In this document: in pieces, positions 57,278 to 64,000 of the stretch
How the letters are laid out: each line of letters begins with the position of its first letter
Position numbering within the stretch: the first letter of the stretch is position 1
Assembly: GCA_017999435.1 (NCBI GenBank)
Contig: JAGNLV010000005.1
Span: 92,598 to 156,597, forward strand
DNA length: 64,000 nt
Direction of reading: 5' to 3'
Origin: Candidatus Zixiibacteriota bacterium
GTDB taxonomy: Bacteria > Zixibacteria > MSB-5A5 > GN15 > FEB-12
Position numbers and translations under genes: made by a program
The notes under the pieces: model-generated
What the model was told of the DNA's origin: nothing
What the model saw: only the letters and a program-made list of their open reading frames with translations
The model's database searches: none

Positions 57278-58738
57278 TTAGGCCGGTTCGTCGGTCAGAG
57301 CGGCCAACAGAGCGCGGGCCTTGGCCTGGGTCTCGCGGAATTCGCGCGCGGGCCGGGAATCGGCGACAATGCCCGCCCCCGCCTGCACCCAGTAGGTCCC
57401 GCCCGTGCGGACCATGGTCCGGATCGCGATGCAGCTGTCGAGGTTGCCCCAGAAGTCGATGTAGGCGACCGCCCCGGCGTAGACCCCGCGGCGGTGCTTC
57501 TCGAGTTCGTCAATGATCTCCATGGCCCGCACTTTGGGCGCCCCGGAGACGGTGCCGGCGGGAAAACAGGCGGCCAGACCGTCGACCGGGCTCACTCCGC
57601 GCCGGAGACGCCCCACCACCGAGCTCACAATGTGGATCACGTGGGAGTAGCGCTCGATGAGCATGTGCTGTGGGACACTGACCGAACCCGGGACGCTGAC
57701 GCGGCCCAGATCGTTGCGGCCGAGATCGACCAGCATGGTATGCTCGGCCAGTTCTTTCGGGTCGGCCAGCAGGTCGGCGATCCGGCGGGCATCCTCGGCC
57801 TCGCTGCTCCCCCGCGGCCGGGTGCCGGCGATGGGGCGGGTCTCGATGGTGCCCTGCTCGATCCGCACGAGCATCTCCGGGGAGGCGCCGACCACAGCGG
57901 CATCGCCGAATGCCAGGAGGAACATGTAGGGGGAGGGATTGATGCGGCGCAGGCGGCGGTACACGGTCAGCGGATCGACCTCGGTCTCCACCCGCCAGCG
58001 CCGGGAGAGGACGACCTGGAAGATGTCCCCTTCCTTTATATAGCGCTTGGCGCGGGCGACCATGCGGCGGTACTCGGCCTCGGTGCACAGCGGCGTCACC
58101 CGGGCCCGTCCGGCGGGGCGGCCGGGGCGGCTCCGGGCCGGCGCACTCAGCCGCTGCTCCATCGAGCGGACCGTGGCCGCAGCTTCGTCGTACTTGGCCC
58201 TCAGCCCCCTCTTCCCCTGGTCGTGCAGGATGTTGGCGATCAAGAGGATCTCCTGCTTGAGGTGGTCGAAAACCACGAGGTGGCGGTACAGACCGAGGTG
58301 CATGACCGGCAGTCCGATCGGGTCAGAGTTGGCGTCAGGGATCTTCTCGATCCAGCGGGCTGTGTCGTAGGCAAAGTACCCCACCGCGCCGCCCGTGAAG
58401 CGCGGCAGGCCCGCCACGGGAACCGGACGATAGAACCGGAACAGCTCGCGCACGAATTTCAGCGGCCCGGCCTCCACGGTGTGGCGGCGGCGACCCCGGA
58501 TCAGCCTCACCCGCCCGTCGTCTCCTTCGATTACGAGAAACGGGTCAAACCCGAGAAACGAGTAGCGCGCGACTTTCTCTCCCCCCTCGACCGATTCCAG
58601 CAGAAACGACTCCCGCTTGCCGAGCGCCAGTTTCCGGTAGGCCGCTACCGGTGTCACCAGGTCGGCGGGGATGCGTGCGAACACCGGGATCACGTTCCCG
58701 CGGGCATTGAGGCGGCGGACTTCACTGTAGGTGATCAT
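57278..58738 (-). CDS. trpE: Anthranilate synthase component I
   Basis: Converts chorismate and ammonia to anthranilate. The 486 residues carry the chorismate-binding domain (TRPIAGTRPRGS, DLGRNDLGRVS, GTVSGAPKVRAMEIIDELE, YAGAVAYIDFWGNLDSCIAIRT). The N-terminal LLESVEGG (46-53) is the tryptophan-binding LLES motif of feedback-inhibited enzymes, so allosteric control by Trp is likely. ATG at 58738 overlaps the dapF-like stop as ATGA. Confidence 0.97.
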   Translation of the reverse strand: MITYSEVRRLNARGNVIPVFARIPADLVTPVAAYRKLALGKRESFLLESVEGGEKVARYSFLGFDPFLVIEGDDGRVRLIRGRRRHTVEAGPLKFVRELFRFYRPVPVAGLPRFTGGAVGYFAYDTARWIEKIPDANSDPIGLPVMHLGLYRHLVVFDHLKQEILLIANILHDQGKRGLRAKYDEAAATVRSMEQRLSAPARSRPGRPAGRARVTPLCTEAEYRRMVARAKRYIKEGDIFQVVLSRRWRVETEVDPLTVYRRLRRINPSPYMFLLAFGDAAVVGASPEMLVRIEQGTIETRPIAGTRPRGSSEAEDARRIADLLADPKELAEHTMLVDLGRNDLGRVSVPGSVSVPQHMLIERYSHVIHIVSSVVGRLRRGVSPVDGLAACFPAGTVSGAPKVRAMEIIDELEKHRRGVYAGAVAYIDFWGNLDSCIAIRTMVRTGGTYWVQAGAGIVADSRPAREFRETQAKARALLAALTDEPA

Positions 58739-59580
58739 CGCCCTTCGAAAACTCCCCCACCGACATAAGTGACGGGGCCGGTGAGCTCGATTATGTCGGT
58801 CTCCTCGTGCCAGTCGACAAAGAGCGAGCCGGAGTCGAAAACCACCTCGCACGCGCGGTCGGCGAACCCGGAAATCACGGCCGCCGCGACGGCGGCCGCC
58901 GCGCCGGTGCCGGAAGACCCGGTGGCGCCGGCGCCCCTCTCCCACTCCGCGACCCGGAGCTTCCTGCGGCTGACAATCTTCACGAACTCGACATTGGTGC
59001 GGCGCGGAAACGCCCGGTGCCGTTCCACGTCGGCGCCGAGCGTCCGCCAATCGAAATCAAAATCGTCCACGAACAGAACCGTGTGCGGGTTGCCCACCGA
59101 CAGGCAGGTGACCGGGATGTCGACATCATCGAGCCGGAGCGGAACCTGAATCATGTACGGCAGGTCCGACCGGACCGGGACATGGGCGGCGGCGAAATCG
59201 GGCGCCCCCATATCGGCGGCAATCATTCGCGCGCCGCCGGGCGCCGACGGCCGAAGACGCACCTCGCTGACCGCGCCGCCCATCTCGAAAGTCCATCGGC
59301 GGCTCCCCTTCTTCCGCCGCAACTCGTGCAGGCCGGCAATCCGCAGACCGTTGCCCGATCGCTCCGCCCAGGATCCGTCGGCGTTGTAGACGTCGATGCG
59401 CCTCCCTCCCCGCTTGAGCGGGGTGAGCAGGAGGATGCCGTCCGCCCCGATGCCGCTCCGGCGATCGCAAATGCTTTTCGCCAGGCGGGAGGGATCGGAG
59501 GCGAAAGAACCGCGCAGCGGTCCCTCAATCACCAGGAAGTCGTTGCGCAGCGCGTGGTATTTTGCGAACGGTATTTGCAT
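58735..59580 (-). CDS. dapF: Diaminopimelate epimerase homologue lacking both catalytic cysteines
   Basis: DapF normally interconverts LL- and meso-diaminopimelate with a two-cysteine acid-base pair. This 281-residue protein keeps the fold motifs: HALRNDF near residue 9, IGADGILLL, YNADGS (65-70), SGNG (75-78), SVGNPHTVLFVDD, NVEFVKI and WERGAGATG. However, both Cys positions are serine: Ser75 (codon TCG) in ERSGNG where CGNG is expected, and Ser223 (TCC) in GSSGTG where ACGTG is expected. I infer it still binds a diamino-dicarboxylic ligand but is unlikely to be a normal epimerase. It heads the trp/aro cluster, translationally coupled to trpE, on a predicted leaderless transcript. The gene name denotes homology only. 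Confidence 0.88.
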   Translation of the reverse strand: MQIPFAKYHALRNDFLVIEGPLRGSFASDPSRLAKSICDRRSGIGADGILLLTPLKRGGRRIDVYNADGSWAERSGNGLRIAGLHELRRKKGSRRWTFEMGGAVSEVRLRPSAPGGARMIAADMGAPDFAAAHVPVRSDLPYMIQVPLRLDDVDIPVTCLSVGNPHTVLFVDDFDFDWRTLGADVERHRAFPRRTNVEFVKIVSRRKLRVAEWERGAGATGSSGTGAAAAVAAAVISGFADRACEVVFDSGSLFVDWHEETDIIELTGPVTYVGGGVFEGR

Positions 59581-59586
59581 GGGCGG

Positions 59587-59615
59587 TAATTACGCCAATT
59601 GAGACCGACGGGCAA
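59587..59615 (-). promoter_or_regulatory. Predicted promoter of the aromatic cluster, leaderless
   Basis: TTGCCC, 17 bases, TAATTA on the minus strand. Six bases separate the -10 box from the dapF-like ATG, placing the transcription start at the start codon. No ribosome binding site is present, and there is no room for a leader peptide or attenuator. Confidence 0.55.
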
Positions 59616-59771
59616 GATTTTACAGCGGGCCGCCCGGTAAAACCGCTCCCCCTCCCGTTCGACTCCGCCCGGGGCGCTGCGGCCTCAATCCGTCGCCGTG
59701 ACCGCTGGCTCGGGGTCCGGCATTCGCCAAAGGCAAAAGGAGAAACCCGGCGCCCCCGACCGGCCTGTGTC

Positions 59772-60980
59772 TCACATATTGGCCTTCACCAACCCGGCCA
59801 GCCGGCCGATACCCTCGACAATCTCCTCGTGAGTCGCGGTCGCGAAATTGAGACGCAGGGTGTTCTCCCCGCCGCCGTTGGGGAAGAACGGCTCGCCGTA
59901 GACATAGGCGACTTTCGCCTCGATCGCTTTGGGGAGCAGATCCTTGGCCGAGATGCGCGGCGGCAGTTCGATCCACAGGAAGAGACCGCCCTCCGGTTCC
60001 GTCCACTTCGCTCCCTCAGGGAAGGTCTCCGCCAGCGTACGGATCATGAGATTGCGCTTCTCCGCGTAGTTGGCCTTGATCTTCTCGATGTGCGGTTCCA
60101 GCTTGCCGGCCTTGACATACTCGTAGATCATCGCCTGGCAGAGTGTGTTGGTGTGGAGGTCGGTGCACTGCTTGACCTTCTCGAAATGGACCATGATATC
60201 GGCCGGGCCGTTTATCCAGCCCACCCGCAGGCCGGGGGCGAGCACTTTGGAGAAGGTGCGCAGCGCCACCACCTCGTCGCCGCCGAGACTCTTGAGCGTG
60301 GGCACCGGGGCGCCGGTGAAGCGGATATCGCTGTACGGGTTGTCGTCGATGATCGGGATGTTGCGGCTCATGGCCAGGTCGAGCAGTTCCCGCCGGCGCT
60401 GCTCGGACATGGTGATGCCGGTCGGGTTCTGAAAATTGCTCACCGTGTAGATTAGTTTCGGGCGGTAGCGGTCGAGGCATTTCCGCACGCGGTCGATGAT
60501 CATCCCCTCGCCGTCCATCTCCGCCGCACAGTAGCGGGCGCGGTAGTAGTTGAAGGCCTGCAGGGCGCCGACATAGGTGGGGTTCTCGGTGAGAATGTAG
60601 TCTCCCGGTTCGATAAACGCCCGCGCCACCAGCTCGATCCCCTGCTGGCCGCCCGCCGTGATCTGGATATTCTCCGCCGAGGTTTTGGTGCCGCGCGCGG
60701 TGGCCCGCTCGGCAATGAGTTTGCGCAGGGGCGTAATGCCGGCGGACAGGGAGTACTGCACGGCCTCCGGGCCGAACTCCTCGATCGCCTGCGCCATCGC
60801 CCACTTCATGTCCTCCAGCGGAAACAGCGCCGGGTCGGGCAGCCCGCCGGCGAAATTGATGACCCCCGGCCGGGAGGAAATCTTGAGGATTTCCCGGATA
60901 ATCGAGGACTCGAGGGTCGTGACGTGGCGGGCAATCTGCCACGCGTCAGTATGGACCTTCTTCTGGTGATCGGCGCACAT
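59772..60980 (-). CDS. PLP-dependent aminotransferase, 2-aminoadipate/aromatic (LysN, KAT II-like) type
   Basis: Fold-type I aminotransferase of 402 residues, close to the LysN/ARO8-like group that handles 2-aminoadipate, kynurenine or aromatic amino acids. The PLP lysine is K245 (TFSKVLAPGLRVGW), with NFQNPTG and DDNPYSD as cofactor contacts; INFAGGLPDPALFP marks the group's N-terminal substrate loop. ATG at 60980 has GGGAG seven bases upstream. Next to the aromatic cluster it could supply the final Tyr or Phe transamination; this is inference. About 190 bases separate it from the dapF-like gene, with a promoter in between. Confidence 0.88.
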   Translation of the reverse strand: MCADHQKKVHTDAWQIARHVTTLESSIIREILKISSRPGVINFAGGLPDPALFPLEDMKWAMAQAIEEFGPEAVQYSLSAGITPLRKLIAERATARGTKTSAENIQITAGGQQGIELVARAFIEPGDYILTENPTYVGALQAFNYYRARYCAAEMDGEGMIIDRVRKCLDRYRPKLIYTVSNFQNPTGITMSEQRRRELLDLAMSRNIPIIDDNPYSDIRFTGAPVPTLKSLGGDEVVALRTFSKVLAPGLRVGWINGPADIMVHFEKVKQCTDLHTNTLCQAMIYEYVKAGKLEPHIEKIKANYAEKRNLMIRTLAETFPEGAKWTEPEGGLFLWIELPPRISAKDLLPKAIEAKVAYVYGEPFFPNGGGENTLRLNFATATHEEIVEGIGRLAGLVKANM

Positions 60981-61041
60981 GCGGTTCTCCCTTTCTTCTT
61001 CGCCGCCCCCCCGCCGAGGCGGCGGCCGGACTCCTTGCGCC

Positions 61042-61070
61042 AAGATAGGATCGAGGGAACTCAAATCCAA
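61042..61070 (-). promoter_or_regulatory. Predicted promoter of the aminotransferase gene
   Basis: TTGGAT, 17 bases, TATCTT on the minus strand, about 60 bases before the ATG. The -10 hexamer is identical to that predicted for rimP. Confidence 0.55.
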
Positions 61071-61141
61071 GGAGGAATCATCGCCCACGGGGACGATTCA
61101 CTCAGCGGGCCAACCGCGCGCCGGCCGCACCGCAGGGGAAG

Positions 61142-61846
61142 TCAACGCTCGCCGGCCCGCAAGCCCGGTTCGGCGGCCGATGACCTCGCGCGGGCCGCCC
61201 CCGGCACCGGACCGCTCGGCTCCGCAGGGGTGGCGGTGCCGAAGATGCGATCCCACCACGGCACCGTGATGGCGAAATTGCGCTCTTCATAGCGGGGATG
61301 GAAATGGTGCCGCAAGTGATGCCGCTGCAGGCGCACCAGCCATTCGCGCTCCGGTTTCCGATGATGATAGAAGTAGTGCGACAGATCGTACGCAAGGTAG
61401 CCGAGCGTGAAGCCGCCGTGGAACGCCCAGCCGGAACGGCCGAACACCGCCGTCCAGAGCGCGAGAAAGAGGAAAAACAGGACGAGGCTGACAGACGGGG
61501 GCATGACGAGGCGGTACGGATCTTTGGGCCACTCGTGGTGAATGCCGTGAATCCAGAAATGCATCCGGGCGCCCCACCCGTTGTTGGGCACCCAGTGCAT
61601 GATCGCACGATGGAGCCAATACTCGGTGAGCGTCCAGGCCGCCGCACCGACCGCCGCCACGAGGACCGTCGTCGGGACCGGGACGCCGCCCCGTGCGACG
61701 CTGTACCACAGCAGCCCCAGCGCCGTCGGCAGGTAGATCGCCACGACGACGCCGGGACTGGTCCGCGAGAGCATCTCGACCAGATCGTTCTGAAACAGCC
61801 GGGGGGACTGCTCCGTGACTTTCGGTTTGGGCAAGGGCCATTTCAC
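61142..61846 (-). CDS. Fatty acid 2-hydroxylase-like membrane diiron protein
   Basis: A 234-residue member of the fatty acid hydroxylase/sterol desaturase superfamily with four hydrophobic helices. The histidine clusters that bind two irons are all present: HRAIMH, HGIHHEWPKDPYRLVMPP, HYFYHH and HHLRHHFHP. HHxxPxDxxRLVxPP is the form seen in fatty acid 2-hydroxylases, so the likely product is 2-hydroxylated acyl chains of envelope lipids. I chose GTG at 61846, with GGAG eight bases upstream; the frame is open for 22 more codons. Oxygen dependence is implied by the family. Confidence 0.88.
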   Translation of the reverse strand: MKWPLPKPKVTEQSPRLFQNDLVEMLSRTSPGVVVAIYLPTALGLLWYSVARGGVPVPTTVLVAAVGAAAWTLTEYWLHRAIMHWVPNNGWGARMHFWIHGIHHEWPKDPYRLVMPPSVSLVLFFLFLALWTAVFGRSGWAFHGGFTLGYLAYDLSHYFYHHRKPEREWLVRLQRHHLRHHFHPRYEERNFAITVPWWDRIFGTATPAEPSGPVPGAARARSSAAEPGLRAGER

Positions 61847-61920
61847 GATACCGACTCCGAAAACTCCGAGAAGTTGTCGCTGGCGCGATCGGCACCGAGA
61901 GCCGCGCGGCAAAATGTCGT

Positions 61921-61947
61921 GAAGTAAACCGGCGGACTTTCCGCCGG
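61921..61947 (-). terminator. Possible terminator after tRNA-Thr
   Basis: On the minus strand, CCGGCGG-AAAGT-CCGCCGG, a seven-base-pair stem, is followed by a weak TTTACTTC tail, 36 bases after the tRNA 3' end. Confidence 0.45.
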
Positions 61948-61982
61948 GTTCCCGTTCAGGAGACCCCGCCCGACAAGAGAAA

Positions 61983-62055
<73 letters not shown>

Positions 62056-62075
62056 TTGGCAATCTGGTGCAACGG

Positions 62076-62100
62076 AGGCGCACCGGCGCCCCTCCGTTCT
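62076..62100 (-). other. Inverted repeat in the tRNA-Thr 5' leader
   Basis: AACGGAGG and CCTCCGTT flank a short GC-rich centre, forming a hairpin of at least eight base pairs between the promoter and the tRNA. It could be a processing or protection element; no T tract follows. Confidence 0.5.
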
Positions 62101-62108
62101 GATCGGCA

Positions 62109-62136
62109 AATATAGGGGCGGGCCGGAGTTTATCAA
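62109..62136 (-). promoter_or_regulatory. Predicted tRNA-Thr promoter, with palindrome over the -35 box
   Basis: TTGATA, 16 bases, TATATT on the minus strand, about 50 bases before the tRNA. A perfect palindrome, TCAAGA-N5-TCTTGA at 62133-62149, overlaps the -35 box and could be an operator. Confidence 0.6.
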
Positions 62137-62229
62137 GAGATTTTCTTGAGAATTTGGCGCACCCGAGGACCGCGCCGACTCCGGCCGGAAGCCGCCCGGG
62201 CGCGCGCAACCCGACCCCGCTTCGGCGCG

Positions 62230-63027
62230 TCACTCGGGAAAGCCGACGGGCATCATCAGGAGCGCGGCCTCCGCGCGGCCGTCGACCCCGAGGAACCGGT
62301 TGAGCGCATCGTCGTTGAACGAACCCACGGCGACCGTCCCCAGCCCGAGCGCCGCCGCCTGGAGATAGAGGTTCTCGCAAATGGCTCCGCACTCCATGTA
62401 GACATAGCGGTAGCCCCGGTCGGCGTACTTCTGGGTCGAGCGCTCAAAGCGGGCGGTGAACAGAAAGGTCACCGGCGACGAGCCGACCGCTTCTTGCTCA
62501 TGGGCCGCCCCGTGCAGCGCCGCGCGGAAATCCCCCTCTTGGAGAAGGGCGAGCGAACTGTCCGCCGCCTGGAAGTGGTACAAACCGTCGGGCAGCGAAT
62601 CCCCGCCGGTCACCACGACGTACGTCTCGATCGGATAGAGCGCGCCCCCGGAGGGCGCGGCCCTCCGCTCGGTGCGCCCGCCCGCCGTGAGACCGTCGGC
62701 CGACACCAGCAGCCCCGCGAGCGCGGGAAGCGGGATCGGGTCCGGGCGGAAACGACGCTCGGACCGACGGGTGCGGATCGCCTCATCCACGGTTAGCGCG
62801 CCTTGACGCGGTGCGGGAAGCCGGTAGCGGGGCGCCCCTTCATAGGACTTGTACAGAGGAATCAGCTTCCCCCACGCCGGCTCTTTCTGTCGGTAACCCT
62901 CATCGCCGAACCCGGTGAGGAAATGGAACCGCTCGCCGATCGACATGGAGTCGACGGGCGGCTCGGCCGGGCGGACCGCGGCCGCCGGCAAGAACGCCGC
63001 CAAAAACAACAACAGACAACTTCGCAT
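62230..63027 (-). CDS. Exported SagB/nitroreductase-family flavoprotein
   Basis: An FMN-dependent oxidoreductase of the nitroreductase fold, SagB-type subgroup. The 265 residues start with a signal peptide (CLLLFLAAFLPAAAVRPA). RTRRSERRFRPDPI carries the phosphate-binding arginines, RAAPSGGALYPIETYVV the flavin contact, and GLGTVAVGSFNDDALNRFLG the end of the fold. ATG at 63027 has GGAGG nine bases upstream. SagB proteins oxidise azolines in peptide toxins, but no cyclodehydratase or precursor peptide is visible here. A secreted member is unusual; substrate unknown. Confidence 0.88.
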   Translation of the reverse strand: MRSCLLLFLAAFLPAAAVRPAEPPVDSMSIGERFHFLTGFGDEGYRQKEPAWGKLIPLYKSYEGAPRYRLPAPRQGALTVDEAIRTRRSERRFRPDPIPLPALAGLLVSADGLTAGGRTERRAAPSGGALYPIETYVVVTGGDSLPDGLYHFQAADSSLALLQEGDFRAALHGAAHEQEAVGSSPVTFLFTARFERSTQKYADRGYRYVYMECGAICENLYLQAAALGLGTVAVGSFNDDALNRFLGVDGRAEAALLMMPVGFPE

Positions 63028-63075
63028 GGGCACAAACCTCCCTGGCGGTTTTCGCCGAAACGCGAACTCTCCCGG

Positions 63076-63104
63076 AATCTACCTCCCCCCGCCCCGATTG
63101 ACAA
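63076..63104 (-). promoter_or_regulatory. Predicted promoter of the nitroreductase gene
   Basis: TTGTCA, 17 bases, TAGATT on the minus strand, about 48 bases before the ATG at 63027. Confidence 0.6.
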
Positions 63105-63116
63105 GCAGCCGCCCGG

Positions 63117-63893
63117 TCACCGGCAGGGAGGGGGTGGGGGTCCGCTCTTGAAAAGGTAGGCGACCAGATAAGCCAAATCGGAGATCGTCGTCAACGCGCC
63201 GTTCCCGGATTGACCGTCGACATCCCCTTCCTCCGGGCAGGGCGGCGGCGCCCCGTTCCGAAACAGGAGGGCGATCAGATATGTGAGATCCGCAATGGCG
63301 ACACCGCCGCCGCCGTCCACGTCCCCCCGCACCAGGCAGCATCCCGCGCCGACCGCAGTCACCACCACCGGCCACTGGTCGTTGAGCGCAAAACAGGGCT
63401 GCGCCCCGGCCATGAAACCGGCGGCAATGACGGGGATCGCATAGGCGCCCGCCTGGGCCGCCCGGAGATACATCCGGACATGGAGGCTGTCCCCCGGCGC
63501 CAACGCCAGGTCGGGCGAACCGGCCGGATCATCGAAAACCACGTGCGCCGGCCGACAGCTGTCGACCAATCCGGCGGTGAGGCGCTCCCCAAAAACCGGG
63601 TTCTTCCCCAACTCGGCGGGCGCGCCGATCATGGACAGCCCGGCGGGAAGATGCACGGTGAAATAGAGACCGGTGGCCGGAACGGTTCCCCGATTGACGA
63701 CCCACGCCTCGAGCACGAGCGTGTCCGTGACCTCAAACGGTAGCGGCGGCAGGCGGAAACCGGAGGAAAACGGGACCGCCGCCGGGTGCATCGTCAGCGG
63801 GGCGATGGCGGCCTGGGCGGAAGAAGCGAGGGCGATCGGCGTCCCCAGACCGAACAGAAGTGCGGTTATGGTGAGAACTGCGTGTTTTTTCAT
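63117..63893 (-). CDS. Secreted protein with C-terminal dockerin-like repeats
   Basis: A 258-residue exported protein with a signal peptide (residues 1-28, cut near AQAAIA). The middle is a beta-rich domain of the CARDB/DUF11 kind (TLVLEAWVVNRGTVPATGLYFTVHLPAG). The end holds two dockerin-like EF hands, GDVDGGGGVAIADL and GDVDGQSGN...ISDL, the second with a short insertion in the calcium loop, and a PPPPPCR tail. It parallels the protein at 12439. The gene begins 46 bases after tRNA-Leu with no terminator between. Confidence 0.78.
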   Translation of the reverse strand: MKKHAVLTITALLFGLGTPIALASSAQAAIAPLTMHPAAVPFSSGFRLPPLPFEVTDTLVLEAWVVNRGTVPATGLYFTVHLPAGLSMIGAPAELGKNPVFGERLTAGLVDSCRPAHVVFDDPAGSPDLALAPGDSLHVRMYLRAAQAGAYAIPVIAAGFMAGAQPCFALNDQWPVVVTAVGAGCCLVRGDVDGGGGVAIADLTYLIALLFRNGAPPPCPEEGDVDGQSGNGALTTISDLAYLVAYLFKSGPPPPPCR

Positions 63894-63939
63894 CGGTCGG
63901 ACCTAAAGCGCGGGACCGGGTTGCAGGTTATCGTGTTAG

Positions 63940-64000
63940 TGCCGGAGGCCGGACTCGAACCGGCACGGTCCTTACGGGCCAAGGGATTTTAAGTCCCTGG
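63940..64000 (-). tRNA. tRNA-Leu, anticodon TAA, 5' part beyond the window
   Basis: The 3' 61 bases of a class II tRNA on the minus strand: anticodon stem AGGGA/TCCCT with loop CTTAAAA (anticodon TAA), a variable arm GGCCCGTAAGGACCG region, T arm GCCGG-TTCGAGT-CCGGC, acceptor strand CTCCGGC and discriminator A. No CCA is encoded. Confidence 0.95.

Noticed and set aside
54175..59600. A trp leader peptide or T-box type attenuator.
   Set aside because: No Trp-rich short frame or T-box-like structure was seen upstream of dapF-like or trpE; the predicted promoter leaves no leader.

Overview
The window is a dense, GC-rich bacterial chromosome segment, coded almost entirely on the minus strand. The cell it implies has two membranes: BamD, LptD and LolA homologues, several lipoproteins, DAP-type murein enzymes and an exosortase. 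Two secreted proteins end in dockerin-like EF-hand repeats, and exosortase H sits beside its partner membrane protein. Together these point to an uncultured FCB-group lineage. Candidate phylum Zixibacteria is my best guess, from gene style only and with moderate confidence.

Layout. 1-9.5 kb: a translation and transcription operon (rimP-nusA-infB-DUF503-rbfA-nrnA-like-truB-ribF) behind proS. 9.7-12.1 kb: the only plus-strand block, with tRNA-Arg(CCG), an exported TPR protein and a membrane metallophosphoesterase. It is followed by a 304-bp gene-free stretch holding a cluster of inverted repeats. 12.4-15.3 kb: a secreted dockerin protein, exosortase H plus partner, and a small membrane protein. 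15.3-19.1 kb: a murein-peptide set (NlpC/P60 peptidase, Ala-Glu epimerase, exported amidase) from a promoter that predicts a leaderless mRNA. 19.1-32.2 kb: a long housekeeping run, ftsK-lolA-rimO-lytic transglycosylase-bamD-nadD-polA-coaE-transketolase-aminotransferase, closed by a strong terminator. 32.3-39.7 kb: HU, LptD, a free-standing alanyl-tRNA editing protein, an FAH-family enzyme and a MATE exporter.

39.8-59.6 kb is an aromatic amino acid super-cluster with most genes overlapping or a few bases apart: dapF-like, trpE, trpG, trpD, MFS transporter, trpC, trpF, trpB, trpA, chorismate mutase, DAHP synthase, argS, tyrA, a second DAHP synthase, aroA, aroE, aroK, aroB, aroQ and a zinc peptidase lipoprotein. 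It covers every shikimate step except chorismate synthase, all of tryptophan synthesis, and the chorismate mutase and prephenate dehydrogenase steps toward tyrosine. An aminotransferase lies just upstream. 61-64 kb carries a fatty acid 2-hydroxylase-like protein, tRNA-Thr(CGT), an exported SagB-type nitroreductase, a second dockerin protein and a truncated tRNA-Leu(TAA).

The most notable observation is the first gene of the aromatic cluster. It has a complete diaminopimelate epimerase fold signature, but both catalytic cysteines are serine. Other points of interest are a repeated promoter pattern (TTGnnn, 16-17 bases, TATCTT/TAnnAT-like), two predicted leaderless operons, and a terminator-like hairpin between the rimP promoter and the rimP start.
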